DNA of 64,000 nt from Hydractinia symbiolongicarpus (GCF_029227915.1 NC_079878.1:436001-500000), one strand, 5' to 3'; shown: positions 49,309 through 60,307, counted from the first letter of the stretch. The notes: a model not told the origin generated them from the letters alone. Numbers and translations are program-made.

Positions 49309-50394
49309 ATGGCAAACAATATAAATAGCGATGAGGAGCTTGAGAACAAAGACAGTTGCAGAACGTATATGTTAACGTACTCCAAAGCAGATCTAAGTGT
49401 TGTTCCAAATCAAAAGGCGTTCACTGACATCGTATTAGAGGCATTTTCCATAGGGACGCCTAAGGCTAATGTCGAACACTGGGCTACTTGTACAGAGGTT
49501 CATGCAGATGGTGAGCATCAACACCACATGGCATTGAAACTGAGTGGAACCCGTCGTTGGCGCCCCATTCATCAGCACATTTACAAGACACGTAAGATTT
49601 CTGTGAACTTCTCATCCAAAAACTATGGGTACTTGGCTGCATACCGTTATGTTTGCAAAGATAAACTGTTTGAGTCAGTTTTGCACAGCAAAAATCACCC
49701 AAACTTAAAGAATGCCAAATCACCAGTGTCAAAGAGGGGTTTCACTCGTTTTTCCCAAAATTCAAAGGCACTCTCAGAACTCATTTTTGTAACTTGGAAA
49801 ATGCACAGTGCCCCTAAAGCGATCGAGCGACAGCAAAAATGTAGACTTGACGTTGTGGTAGAAAAATCAAACACAGCCTGCGTAGACGGATGCAACGGCA
49901 CTTGGTTGGTGTGTGCAAGGCAAGTGTTGCGAAACAATAGCATCAATATATACGTTTTTGCTGATGCTCTGCGAGAATGTCTGAAGCGTGGTCGCAAGAA
50001 AAATAACAATATCCTGTTAACAGGACCAACAAATTGTGGAAAATCATTCTTGTTGAACCCTGTAGAACTAATTTTCTATTGTTTTGTTAATCCTGCAAGC
50101 AGCAAGTACGCATGGGTTGGCCTCGATGAATGTGAACTCGCCTACCTTAATGATTTTAGGTGGTCAGCGGAATTATTCGCATGGAACAAATTTCTCCTTC
50201 TGTTGGAAGGTCAGACTGTTCACCTGCCAAGGCCTAAAAACCAGTTTGCCACTGACATGGTTATAGGCAGGGACAATTCTATGCCAATTTTGGCTACAAG
50301 CAAAGGTTCAATTGAACATGTTGGAAAATATAACCAGAGATCAACGCGAAACAGATATGATGAGTTCAAGGTGGCGAGAATTCAAATTCATTGA
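49309..50394 (+). CDS. Rep-like protein: HUH endonuclease plus superfamily 3 helicase, C terminus frameshifted
   Basis: Predicted role: nicks one strand at an origin and unwinds DNA for rolling-circle replication. Seen in 361 codons: motif I YMLTYSKAD (20-28), HUH-like EHQHH (69-73), motif III YVCK (114-117, Tyr114 the candidate nucleophile), Walker A GPTNCGKS (239-246), Walker B WVGLDE (269-274), motif C PILATS (326-331). This order is that of CRESS-DNA virus and plasmid Reps; related copies are known in animal genomes. Odd: after about 50345 the annotated frame loses character, while another frame keeps a coding-like segment with a CPHC motif to a stop at 50477-50479. One frame change has therefore replaced the last part of the protein. 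It converges on the transposase remnant. It could be an endogenised viral gene or a transposon gene; no capsid gene was seen. Confidence 0.8.
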   Translation: MANNINSDEELENKDSCRTYMLTYSKADLSVVPNQKAFTDIVLEAFSIGTPKANVEHWATCTEVHADGEHQHHMALKLSGTRRWRPIHQHIYKTRKISVNFSSKNYGYLAAYRYVCKDKLFESVLHSKNHPNLKNAKSPVSKRGFTRFSQNSKALSELIFVTWKMHSAPKAIERQQKCRLDVVVEKSNTACVDGCNGTWLVCARQVLRNNSINIYVFADALRECLKRGRKKNNNILLTGPTNCGKSFLLNPVELIFYCFVNPASSKYAWVGLDECELAYLNDFRWSAELFAWNKFLLLLEGQTVHLPRPKNQFATDMVIGRDNSMPILATSKGSIEHVGKYNQRSTRNRYDEFKVARIQIH

Positions 50395-50531
50395 AGAAAT
50401 CCCAAAGGAATCGATGAAAGACTTAGAACCTTGTCCGCACTGTTTTTGCACCCTGGTTATTCAAGGCATGGATGCGTAAAATGTATAATATATAAAAACT
50501 ATGTTCGTATTTAAAAGTTATTATATTCCAT

Positions 50532-50737
50532 GCGTCACAAGTGCGTCACATATGCGTCACAAGCTATATAGTACTATGCTGTAAAAGAATTTAATGCGTC
50601 ACATGCGTCACATCCAAAGTTTTAAAAGAATAGTATATATATATTAAAAAAAAATGTTGTGACGCATGTGACGCATACATTTAACAGTTAAACACATGCA
50701 AAAAACCGAGTGACGCATTAGTGACGCACTGTGACGC
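50532..50737. promoter_or_regulatory. Ten-site mirror array (iterons), candidate replication origin
   Basis: Seen: GCGTCAC starts at 50532, 50543, 50554, 50596 and 50605; its complement GTGACGC starts at 50659, 50668, 50710, 50721 and 50731. Spacings (11, 11, 42, 9 against 9, 42, 11, 10) mirror around about 50635, an AT-rich core containing TATATATATATT. Spacer sequences between sites differ on the two sides while the sites are kept. Known: Rep proteins bind iterated short motifs near their origin. TGACGCA also resembles bZIP (CRE/AP-1) half sites, the main alternative. No canonical CRESS nonanucleotide was seen in the core. Confidence 0.75.
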
Positions 50738-50768
50738 ATAGAATTTACAGCTAAATATCTTTAAAAAC

Positions 50769-51881
50769 TTAATATTTTGTTCTGGCACCTTTGTGCTTTT
50801 GCACAAGTGCCAACCTTTTTGGCATTGATGATATCAGGTTGTCAATAGTTTGTTTTGGAATACCTGTCAACATGGTTTGCTTGATTCTGTTCACAAACTG
50901 TTCATATGTTTCTGCTGTGATGTTCTGTTTCATTGCGTTTCTTTTAATTTTGTCCTAACCAGGTGGAAAAAATTTTCTATTGGGTTTAGATCCGGGGAGC
51001 GTGCCGGTATTTTGACCATGACATAACCTTTGCGCTCCCAGGCCACCCTCGCTGCTTTTGAATTTTGTTTAGGACATCCATCCTGAAGAAACTTGTACGG
51101 TAGCGCAGACTCGCTCTTCGCGAAGGCAGTGGGGAATTGTTCATCAATAACATACCTGGCAAAATTGTCGCCAGTGATTTTCCAGTCATGATGGTGACAC
51201 ATGACAACCCCATTACCAAAACTAATCGCAACGAAAAAATTTGCCATCTTACCCCCACTGCCTTCTTTTCGTCCTTTTGTTGTGATAGAAAGACCTTCGT
51301 TGGGCCTACGCCAGGTCATACTTGATACTGTTCTCGCATCTCCAGCCAGGTTGGGCTTAAATGCAAATCCAATCCCATCCAAATAAAACCCAATCTCCTT
51401 AGTCCAGTACTCGGCCGGGAGATTTAACTGTTGCCTAGCAAACTTCGTGCGAATGGATTTGTCTTTCACGCTCAAAAGTCCTTTTTTCCTTGATTGACAA
51501 TACTTGTAACCATGTTTCTGCAAACAACGTCGTATGTCTGTTACTTATCTTCCAGCCGAGTCCTGCTGTCTCTTGAACTTTCTTCGAGGAGAACTGTACC
51601 CCATTCCGTCGCAATTGTGCCACAGTCCTGACAATAATTCGTTCCATACGGATAGACAACTTTCGAGGGCGACCTTGGTTTTCTTTCCATGGATCGAACG
51701 GGGCAGCGGCATCCATAGGTTTTTTTGCATGCCTGTAAATGGTCCGCTTTGCAAACAGTTTTCCATAACGCTTGACAAGCTCATAACAACTCAGACCGTT
51801 CTCCTGATGCAATATCCTCAACTTCATGGAAGTTTGTAGGTCTATTTTTTGATACTTACCCCAACTGTTTTTTGGAGACAT
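50769..51881 (-). pseudogene. Tc1-like DD34E transposase, two frameshifts
   Basis: Known role: cut-and-paste transposition at TA. Seen: ATG at 51881 (MSPKNSWGKYQK); helix-turn-helix region around LVKRYGKLFAKRTIYRH; GRPRKLS linker; catalytic residues in YLDGIGF, FLQDGCPKQ and PDLNPIENF, with 34 residues between the last two. Frame changes near 51535 and near 50953 split it. The final segment (MLTGIPKQTIDNLISSMPKR) continues in a third frame to a stop at 50769-50771. All domains and catalytic residues remain, so decay is slight and recent. It is transcribed toward the Rep-like gene with the motif array between their 3' ends. Confidence 0.9.
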
Positions 51882-52120
51882 TTTGATTTTGCGCTGGTTT
51901 TATGTTTATATATATCTTTCTAGAAAGACGAAAATAAACATGTTGTTGTTATCATTGTTTCTGTTGGCAGTTATGTACATGCAAAACAAACATAAACAAG
52001 GTCCTTTTTTCAGTTCGATCTTCCCTTACAGAGCTTAGCACTACCTTATTGGTACTAATTTTCTGAATTTTTGACTCAATATACATGTACCCTTTCATTC
52101 TTGAAAAGGTATATATATAT

Positions 52121-52185
52121 ATTTTGCGCGTAGTACTTTTCACCCAAAACATTTTGCGCGTTGCTTCTGTACTAAATTTTGCGCG
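52121..52185. repeat. Three ATTTTGCGCG motifs
   Basis: ATTTTGCGCG at 52121, 52151 and 52176 in the right subterminal part of the composite element, next to a TA run. Such subterminal repeats can be transposase-binding sites; function here is unknown. Confidence 0.5.
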
Positions 52186-52502
52186 CAAATAATTTTTTTT
52201 CGCACAACTGCGTCAAAATTAATACCCACAAAAATTAGTAACAATAACGTATTCATCTAACTACAATTTTTCACGGAATATTATAATGTCTCGCGATTAT
52301 CGAAAAATGCCCCATTCGCCTCGTCATCTATTGTTTTAGCATTTCTATTGTTTCCAATTTTAGCATGGCACAAAAAAAACAATGCTGTTACATACTTCAA
52401 AACATATATATAGTATCCACCTTTAGAATTAATTTAAAAATTAAGTCAAAAAAATTACTGCAAAAAATTGCCGAAAAAATTCTAAGTCTAAAATTTCAGA
52501 GA

Positions 52503-52700
52503 CAATCCCGGTCAAAATATATTGGCAGTAAGCTACAAAAAGTGCAGTATAATCCTTTCTTACCCCCTCTCCCCCATTATCAATGTTTGGAAACGCGTTA
52601 GCACAACTTTTGAACATTGATACTGGGGGAAAGGGGGCTTTGTACTTATCAAGCTCTTGCTACACACTCTTGCTACTGCCATTATTTTTGACCGGGATTG
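52503..52700 (+). repeat. Right end unit of the composite element
   Basis: 198 bp, direct copy of 48833-49036 with small indels (the C-run is interrupted as CCCCCTCTCCCCC, and the TACACATGAAAAAAGGG stretch is changed). TA follows at 52701-52702; the base pairs before it read GA. Confidence 0.9.
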
Positions 52701-52799
52701 TAGCAAGCTAGCCTGCTATACGTCAGATTTTTCTAAGATTTACATTCGACGTCTTTTCCAAACCTGAGCTACAGTATATGCAACTTGTAAAATGGAATA

Positions 52800-53340
52800 T
52801 TAACCGTTGCTTTTACTAACGGCGTCCGAGACACACATATCTTCAATTAAATGCCAAAAGATCAGGATTTTGTTCGACCTTTCAGCCGAAACTAGAAACT
52901 GTATTCCGTTGTTGATAATGGACTCTCGTAAACTTCGATTCGTGAATCTTGAAAATTTCTCTGATGTCTTTAATGAATATTTCGTACATTTTAATACAGA
53001 TAATTTTAGAATTTTTTTTCTCATTTCTTCCCTTAGTTTGATGCTTGGTTAGTTGATATTTCTTTAGTTGACCGTCAGGATTTCGAAAGCAGACAATAGG
53101 GTTTTCAGGCACTTTGATTGGCTTAGCGCTCTTGACGACAGGAAGATATGGAGCGGTATTGCCCGTCGTCAAAGAAAATGGTAGCTTAAAATGTTAACGA
53201 GCACGAAAAACTTTATTGAAAACCATTGTAGTGTATTTGACGGCTTTTTTACTGGTGCTAGTGAGAGGTTAGCAGGCATAAATGTCATCATTGCCTGATA
53301 CTGCCTTATACGGAAGCTGCATGTGCCAATAGGAATTTTG
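52800..53340 (-). pseudogene. Possible decayed coding fragment, unidentified
   Basis: Three consecutive minus-strand frames with plausible amino-acid composition: TQYKIPIGTCSFRIRQYQ (about 53340-53230), then KSAKPIKVPENPIVCFRNPD (about 53130-53070), then NNGIQFLVSAERSNKILIFW (about 52910-52850). No ATG starts any of them, and frames change in between. I do not recognise the product. It could be a broken small gene of the kind seen elsewhere in this intron, or chance. Confidence 0.25.
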
Positions 53341-53367
53341 TATTGTGTCCGAGTCTCAAAATTTATA

Positions 53368-53592
<225 letters not shown>

Positions 53593-54068
53593 GATTAAAA
53601 TAGCTGAAGTATTTATTTCTTCAGCTTGGCGATTAGGGCAAGGTTGAAGGAAGCAAAATTAAATGTTGGAGTGACATTGAGCGTGTACCTTTTTATTTGT
53701 ATGTCATCTGTAAATGACACATCTGTAAATAGTAGGTCATAGATAAGAAAAATTGAGTTATTATATTCTTCCCCTAATCATTGCTTTGTATACCCTAACT
53801 CTTTACTAAACAAGAATTTCAAAAAAGATTTAATTGATTTTGTTTCCCAGCAGGACATTTGCAGATATGTGCAAAGGCGTTTTCAAGTACAAACAATATC
53901 CAGTAGAAAAAATTCAACCTTTTCAATCAACTCAAATTTATGTCATAGGAATAAAATTATACATAGGTGAATATTTATCATATCACATTCGTATTTCATT
54001 CTCAACAGAGAATGCTTCACCCCGATCAGACCTCTGATCATGACGGGCGAGTATAATGCGTGTAAGTC

Positions 54069-54262
54069 ATACTGAAAGAGAACTACTTTGTTCATCACTA
54101 ACATACTGCCTGGCAGTGAGCGGGATTCGATCCGCGGTGCCCATAACTGGGAGCCGCAGGCGAACCCACTACACTACGTGCGGCAAAATGTTAGTGATAA
54201 ACTAATCCCGCTCACTGCCAGGCAGTATGTTAGTGATGAACAAAGTAGTTCTCTTTCAGTAT
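54069..54262. repeat. tRNA-derived SINE in a 59-bp perfect inverted repeat
   Basis: Seen: 54069-54127 is the exact reverse complement of 54204-54262. The 76-bp loop carries a minus-strand tRNA-like body: CGCACGTAGTGTAGTGGGTT and GCGGATCGAATCCCGCTC (B-box GATCGAATC). The solo relative at 42.24 kb lacks the second arm. It is a strong hairpin if transcribed. Confidence 0.85.
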
Positions 54263-54827
54263 AATAAAATTATAGTTTGAGATAACAAATTAGTATCTCT
54301 TTGTTTAGGATAATGAAAAATTTACTTGTTGCGGTGGATAGATTACTGTGTTAATTATTATTCTCAGTTACGTGACTTCGAAACTAAATATCATACTGCG
54401 GACACATCAATGCTTTTTTAATGATTTTATTATCTGCAAGATACTTCTAATTAATTCGAGCCTTAACTACGAATAAGTAAGACATTTAAATGCGAAACAT
54501 ATTCAAATATAAGAATGTGCAATTGTTTCAAACATTTCTCTTTGCGGATGAGAAATTGAGCATCGGTTATATTGAGAAAGACTACAGATATACGTTAATA
54601 GTTAGGTCTGTGTAATTGATTGTCATGATGAATTAATTATTAAATAACATGTAGAATTGATTGTAATTATGTTGTAAAGAAAAGAAACTTGTTTTCGGAT
54701 TATCTGTCACAATAAGAAATGAAACAGCTTGTAAGTTTGATATGACATTCATAACACCATCTTATATGTTGTGCAATTAGTTATAACGATAAGTTCATGC
54801 ATGTGTTTTGGTAACTCGTGAACCGGC

Positions 54828-54840
54828 ATTTTATAAAAAA
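54828..54840 (+). promoter_or_regulatory. TATA-like box of the 55-kb small gene
   Basis: ATTTTATAAAAAA, 73-85 bp before the ATG at 54913. Confidence 0.45.
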
Positions 54841-54912
54841 TTAAACACGAACGATAACAGAAGATAAAACGTTGACTTTACAAGAAACTAACGTGTTTTA
54901 AACCATTTAAGT

Positions 54913-55242
54913 ATGGAGAATAAAACAACGCCGAAAATTGTTCCTACAGTGCACAATCAAACTAACAATTCTTGTAGGATAACGAGAAGAAACTCTGAAC
55001 ATACGATATTAAAAAGCTATGAAAATGAATCATATCTTAGCTCAAAAACGAAGGCCAAACTTACGCAGAAGCTTAGTGATGGAGAGCAAAGACAGAGAGC
55101 GAAATCTGCGCATGATTTTTTTATGGATAGAAGAAGCAACGAAATTTTAGTCAAACTTTTAGATTCTGAGTTGGATTGTACGCCAAACAAATATGCATTT
55201 AACAAACGACCAAAAGATAAAAAGACGAATGTATCAAAATGA
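54913..55242 (+). CDS. Small charged intronless protein (109 aa), possibly family 2
   Basis: Function unknown. Seen: ATG-initiated single exon, with a TATA-like box just upstream. Features: an RRNS kinase-like site (25-28), KLTQKLSDGEQ followed by FFMDRRSNEILVKLLDSEL, and a basic tail. KLxxxLSDGEQ-x-FFMDRR loosely parallels LSNSLSNKEDD-x-FLNAVARK of the 40.7-kb protein, too weakly to call paralogy. Hydrophilic, no cysteine pattern, no signal or membrane segment. It is codirectional with the DNAJC4-like host gene, 2.4 kb before its transmembrane exon. Confidence 0.5.
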   Translation: MENKTTPKIVPTVHNQTNNSCRITRRNSEHTILKSYENESYLSSKTKAKLTQKLSDGEQRQRAKSAHDFFMDRRSNEILVKLLDSELDCTPNKYAFNKRPKDKKTNVSK

Positions 55243-57603
55243 CAGTTGCTAATTAAATTAATGTTTTTAAAAATATATATATACGCTTTAAATATGATAT
55301 CAAATACTATCTAATGTAGCAAAAACATTCAAAATGGCTGCTCATACATGGTTTCAACTGTGGAACTAGCGTTTTATCTACTTTGTTTTAAAATAAAGAA
55401 TTACTTTACTATATTAATTAATAAGTTTAGTGTTATCAATTTACTGATTGTTGTTATACCTTCTGTTAACGTGTAGTAAGTCACTGGGACGCAAATATGA
55501 TCGTAGCCTGGTGAACTCCTCATCACATACAATACATGCTATTCCGTTTCATTTATGCGTTCACTAAAATCTTTTGCAGAGTATGCCTATAGTGTATCAT
55601 TTACTTTTCACATAACTAGTATACACTACACCCAGTCTTCTCATATTATTGCGATCTCTATTTTACCTTAATACTTTTATTTTTGTACCGACGGGGGTGC
55701 ATAAGTTATCCTAAAATCATTAAACTTGGCACAGTTGTAAAATATCTTGGTACAGACTCCTTTTGGGCAAATAATATATTTGATGACGTCACTAGGATCA
55801 GATATGACGCCACATATATCAATCAATGACGGCTCATATTTCAACCAATGGATCTTTTTGCCCATGTCACAATTATGTAATGCAGTGAAAATTGTTTTTC
55901 ACAAGAAAAGTAATTTAATGACGTCATAGGACCAAAAATGACGCTGTATGTGCAAAAAGGTTTCTTATTTTACAGCTAATATTTATGCCTGTGTCATCCA
56001 ACTGGACGGAAGTAAAAACTTAATATAATATCATATCTGTAATTTCTGTATTTTATTTCTAATCTTCTTAACAAACCTTAAGTGACCACCTTGTAACCAA
56101 CATACAGTTTTTATATATGAGCTGTTGTCAAAAAAATTTAGAAATTTGAAACGTGACCCGTTGAGAAAAATGTACAAAATTTCCCACTATCTTCTCGCTC
56201 CATTTGCTTGCCCCATATATGACTATATCCTTTAACAGCTTTACAGCTGTTGAAATTAATTCTATTAATCAGTTTTGGCTATAAATGGATTATTTTCTTT
56301 CATTGTATCACAATTATAAATATTCTTTACATTTGTATAATATCCTCGGTTTATATTTTTCGCTAATATATAAGCTTACAAGTTACTTTAAATAGCATTT
56401 TAATTGTGTATCGCTTGTTTGAAGTAACTATAGAAATATAAAGGTGAATCTGGTTTCCTGAAATTTTCTTTTTTTCCGGAAAAGCGTGTTAAAATATCGT
56501 ATAACCATCTCAGTATATAACATGTATTAAGTATACTGACACTTTTTCAGATATAGTGATATAACTTGGCACGAAAACTATTATTTTACGTTACTGTGGT
56601 GAGAGATAATGGGGGAAAATATGGCATCACAAACCTTTCGTGACCGAGTTAAAACCAAAGTAGTTGTATAAAACCCCTCCCCCACCCCAAAACAAAAATA
56701 AATAAATAAATAAATTAACAAATAAAAATTAGCTATTACAGCCATTAATTATATTTTATAATACTTAAAAAAATCATTGTCTTCAAAATATTTATTAAAC
56801 TAAAATATTAGTTGTTGTCTCCCAAAGTTAATTTTAAGATTGATCTTCATCCAATATAAAATGATGACCCCATTGACTATGCAGGACCTACATACGGGCA
56901 AACTATAATTTTCTTGCTTCACTACGGCCATTATAATATAAGTTTTGTATTTTACATAGTGAGTGGCACTGGGATGAAGGGACACGAAGAAAAGCATACG
57001 ATGAATTCTATAAAACATACAAAGATTACCACAAAGATTTGTAAGTACTTTGTGTTGTCAAAACGCTTTGCAGGAAGAAAACTTTGCGATTCAAAAAAAA
57101 CCACGCGAAATTTTTGTATTAATGCGGAATTAATTTATGCTGATAAAAATTAGTGGATTTCGCAGGAATTTATTTTCGCGGATACTGCAAATTTACATTA
57201 AAATTTAAGTATTTAATGGAAATATAATCAGCAGAAACTAGAAATTAAATCCATGATCTAAGAATGTCGCGAAAAAAAATTCGTTGTTAAGGTTTTCAAA
57301 AGTTTTGCATATTTTCGCGGTTTTCCATCCTGATATTTTGCGGGATTTTAATATCGGTAATATTTAAAAAAATCGCGAAAAAATAATGTTATTACTTTCA
57401 GTCATATCGGAGATCGTACAGCCATTATGAATTAATTTTTTTGTCTTTTTTGCGTGAAAGGCGCTAATAATGCAAGGTAGACATTAAACCCAAAGTACCA
57501 TAGTGAAAGCCGAAGAAAATGATTTTAGCTGTTGTTTCATATGTAAGTTTTCGCGTTTTTCTGAATATAAATTAGTTGTGTTGCTGAAATGATTTTCTTT
57601 CAG
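55243..57603. other. Intronic DNA with a noncoding repeat block
   Basis: At 55740-55940 two similar units contain TTTGATGACGTCACTAGGA and TTTAATGACGTCATAGGA, each followed by ATGACGC; likely an old noncoding repeat. A (AAAT)n tract lies at 56695-56720. No supported gene. Confidence 0.4.
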
Positions 57604-58310
57604 ACAAAAGAATTATGAAGAACGGCGATCTAAGAATATACTTTTGCTGTCTTTTCTATTTCTTCTTATGGTGGCAATTGGTGCCTTTAACTTCGCACGA
57701 ATAATGTAAGTCGTATTTTCCTGTTTCTTGTTTGTTTTCATTGTTTTTTTTGTTCGACTTGATTTGTAATTCATTCAAAGTAAGTTGTTTTACGATTATG
57801 CATTGATTAAGCGCCCCAAATTCCTTAAATTAACGCACTTGTCAACTGAAGAAATCTCAGTAAGCGTTAAAGTCACAATGTCAAAATATATACGGCTCTA
57901 GTGTAAGTTTTAAAAAACTTATAAAAACTTATAAAAATTTCATATTAGAAGCTTAAATATATTTTTTTAAATTCTCAAACACTACATCCGCATTGTATTT
58001 TTTAGCCTATCCCCCGACTACACTTTTTATAAGAACTGTGAGATGAACTCTTACAAAATAAGACCAAAATAGCAACAACTACAGTGGTAAAAATTGATTG
58101 GTTTTCTTCTTTTTTTTTTCTGAAAACTTTCTATTTTACTGCCAATTAAATTAAAGCTTAAGCTTTAAAAATAAGATAAAAATGTTTAAATTAAAAACTG
58201 AAAAAAATAAGATAAAGGCAAAGCCAAATTTCTTGAATTTAATAATCCAAGTGTCAGAGATAACAAATTCCATATGTTATTACTTATTTGTTTTTGTTTC
58301 TCGTTGTTCC

Positions 58311-58396
<86 letters not shown>

Positions 58397-59066
58397 GTTG
58401 TTTGTTGGTTTTGTCATTGCTTTTAGTTAATTCTAAAAATGTTCAGGTTGTATCACAACGAATTTCAAAAGCACATGGATAAAAGAACAGCGGAAAATGC
58501 AGCCTTTCTCAAGGATAGGTATGTAGTTGTTACAGCAATCTTGTTTTGGAAAGTGATTAAACAGAGTCTCCGTGATTTTTCAAATTTCTAAAAACAAAAA
58601 CCTATTTATGACACCTTAAATTTCAGAAATTGTCCACTATATATTGTTTTCCATTTCATTTGGCATATTTTTTTTAAATAAAAAGTATTCACTGTGTAAA
58701 ATTGCTGCCTTTTTTGAGTTGAGAAAAGTTTTTTTGCTTTTTGCGGGGTTTTTTTGTCTATGAAAATACGAAAGGACATTTCCTTACTACTTATTTTTAA
58801 TGATGAAGTAGGAACACTGATGAAAACTCGCTCTAGGTAATTCTTTTCTTCCAATATATCCTTCAGTTACACTTCTAACAAACACACACACTTAGTTTTC
58901 ACTGAAATGTCTCAACAACAATATTGTATCTTGTCATCTCGGACAGTAAGCACAACTACAAAGGAATAGTATCTATGATTTTGATTTTATTTATAGCCGG
59001 ACAGGATATAAATCTTTTGTTGCAAAAGTGACGTCTGAAAAATCGAGTGAAGACAGTCCTTCGTGA
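57604..59066 (+). CDS. DNAJC4-like J-domain protein, transmembrane and C-terminal exons
   Basis: Seen: three exons joined in phase 2. 57604-57705 encodes QKNYEERRSKN and a single membrane segment ILLLSFLFLLMVAIGAF (donor GTAAGT). 58447-58518 encodes LYHNEFQKHMDKRTAENAAF (donor GTATGT). 58997-59066 encodes RTGYKSFVAKV and a serine-rich end, stop TGA 59064-59066. Known: vertebrate DNAJC4 has one C-terminal membrane segment, then a short helix with MDEK...AFYNEAR; here MDKR...AAFLKDSR sits at the same place. Inference: a membrane-anchored Hsp70 cochaperone; which membrane is not shown. No AATAAA was seen in the 250 bp after the stop. The antisense ORF 58991-59182 is a shadow of the last exon. 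Confidence 0.7.
58313..58408. repeat. (TTG)n microsatellite beside a splice acceptor
   Basis: About 28 uninterrupted GTT units, then degenerate ones, ending roughly 40 bp before the acceptor of the 58447 exon. It gives artificial polycysteine and polyvaline frames. Confidence 0.97.
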
Positions 59067-60300
59067 GATCTCTTGGATAGATGATAAACACTATCCACAT
59101 TGAAGGCTGTGCGCATAGACCTCGCGATGGTGAATCGATATGGGACAAGTGATAAAACGATGTGACGAATATCAAGTCTCAACTAGGAGGTCTTCTGTTT
59201 CATAAAATTTTTCTACATATGACTTTAACCCAGCGATGAAACAACGGGGATAGTTAGCGTTACCTCTGAATAATATATTGTTTCTTTCTTGCCTTATACT
59301 ATGTTATAATTATTATTTCTATATAATAATTCATACTAAATGCTTTAATTTCTATGAAAAAAATATACAAACATTTTTTTCTTCACAAAAAAGTGTTAAA
59401 AATGTTGTCTAATAAGACTATTTATGTGCAATAAGATATGGTACTGCACATGCGTCAATTTTTTTTAAAAAAGTTTTTTTGTTTGGACTGAAGTTTGTAA
59501 AATATTTATTTAACAGCACGCATATCTCAAGGATAGAAATATTTACTGGAAATTTTGATCCCTGTTCGCAAAATTAAGCTCCGCAAAATCACACTTTTCT
59601 TGACCCCATTGCAAGAATAAGTCCTCCAATTGTTTTTTAAAAAACTTTTCAATTGAAACAACACTGGAAGACAATGAGTAAGCCGATAATCTTTTAACAA
59701 TGTATTGCAACTGACATTTGGTCTTTGTATTATGTTGCGCAGAACCAATCACTTCCCTAGGGAAATATTCAGAAAACAAAATAAACGTTCTTATCTTTTA
59801 CAAAAAACCTTCAAATCGCAAACATTAGTTTCGCATTTTGTAATGAGAGCAACTAAGCGTAAAAATTTTTATTTTTGTGCCTTTCAATCGCATAAATAAT
59901 ATTCGCAAAAATTTGTCTCCTTGAGGACTTTAAATGTATTATTGTAGTTTAACTTATATTTTCAATTCTTGTAAATACATTTAAATGCAGTTCACTTTTG
60001 TTAATGATACATTTAACCGTGGTAATTCTCTCAAAAATTACTCAAAATTTAATTGTGTGACAAGCCACAAAGTTTGCCAGCTGAAAAGCTTAAAATTGTC
60101 AATAGTTTTTAACGTGTGTGACTTTGAAATAGCTACGAACATCATGCACTATTTTTACAAAACATCTACATATTCCAAAATTTAAAACAAAAAAGCTAAT
60201 TTTTTCCTTGTGGAGAAAAAGGTATAGTCCTTTCCATAAATTTGTAATGACGTAATTGCGTTAACACGAAAACGAGGCAACTGTTGTGTACTTTCTTCAT
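59067..60300. other. 3' flank of the DNAJC4-like gene
   Basis: AT-rich; ORFs such as 59527-59748 and 59543-59779 overlap in two frames and show no motifs. Confidence 0.35.
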
Positions 60301-60307
60301 AAATGAA

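Larger units (their letters stand above)
48833..52700. mobile_element. Composite Tc1-type element carrying a Rep-like gene, direct terminal repeats and an iteron array
   Basis: Seen: 3.87-kb unit with near-identical units of about 200 bp at both ends in direct orientation. The outermost bases read TA|CAATCCCGGTCAAAA on the left and TTTTGACCGGGATTG|TA on the right. Inside are a Rep-like gene (plus), a symmetrical motif array and a Tc1-like transposase remnant (minus). The inner borders of the end units are not TA. Known: Tc1/mariner elements duplicate TA and use short inverted ends, and DD34E marks Tc1. Inference: the bracketed unit behaved as one transposon that carries a CRESS-type replication initiator. 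Alternative: two unrelated elements became trapped between copies of one MITE. Both genes now have frame breaks. Confidence 0.65.

Noticed and set aside
48833-52700. LTR retrotransposon, suggested by direct repeats around coding sequence
   Set aside because: No reverse transcriptase, integrase or protease; the repeats do not have TG...CA ends, and the genes inside are a Rep and a Tc1 transposase.
58182-58482. Polycysteine and polyvaline ORFs
   Set aside because: Translation of the GTT microsatellite in a DNAJC4-like intron.
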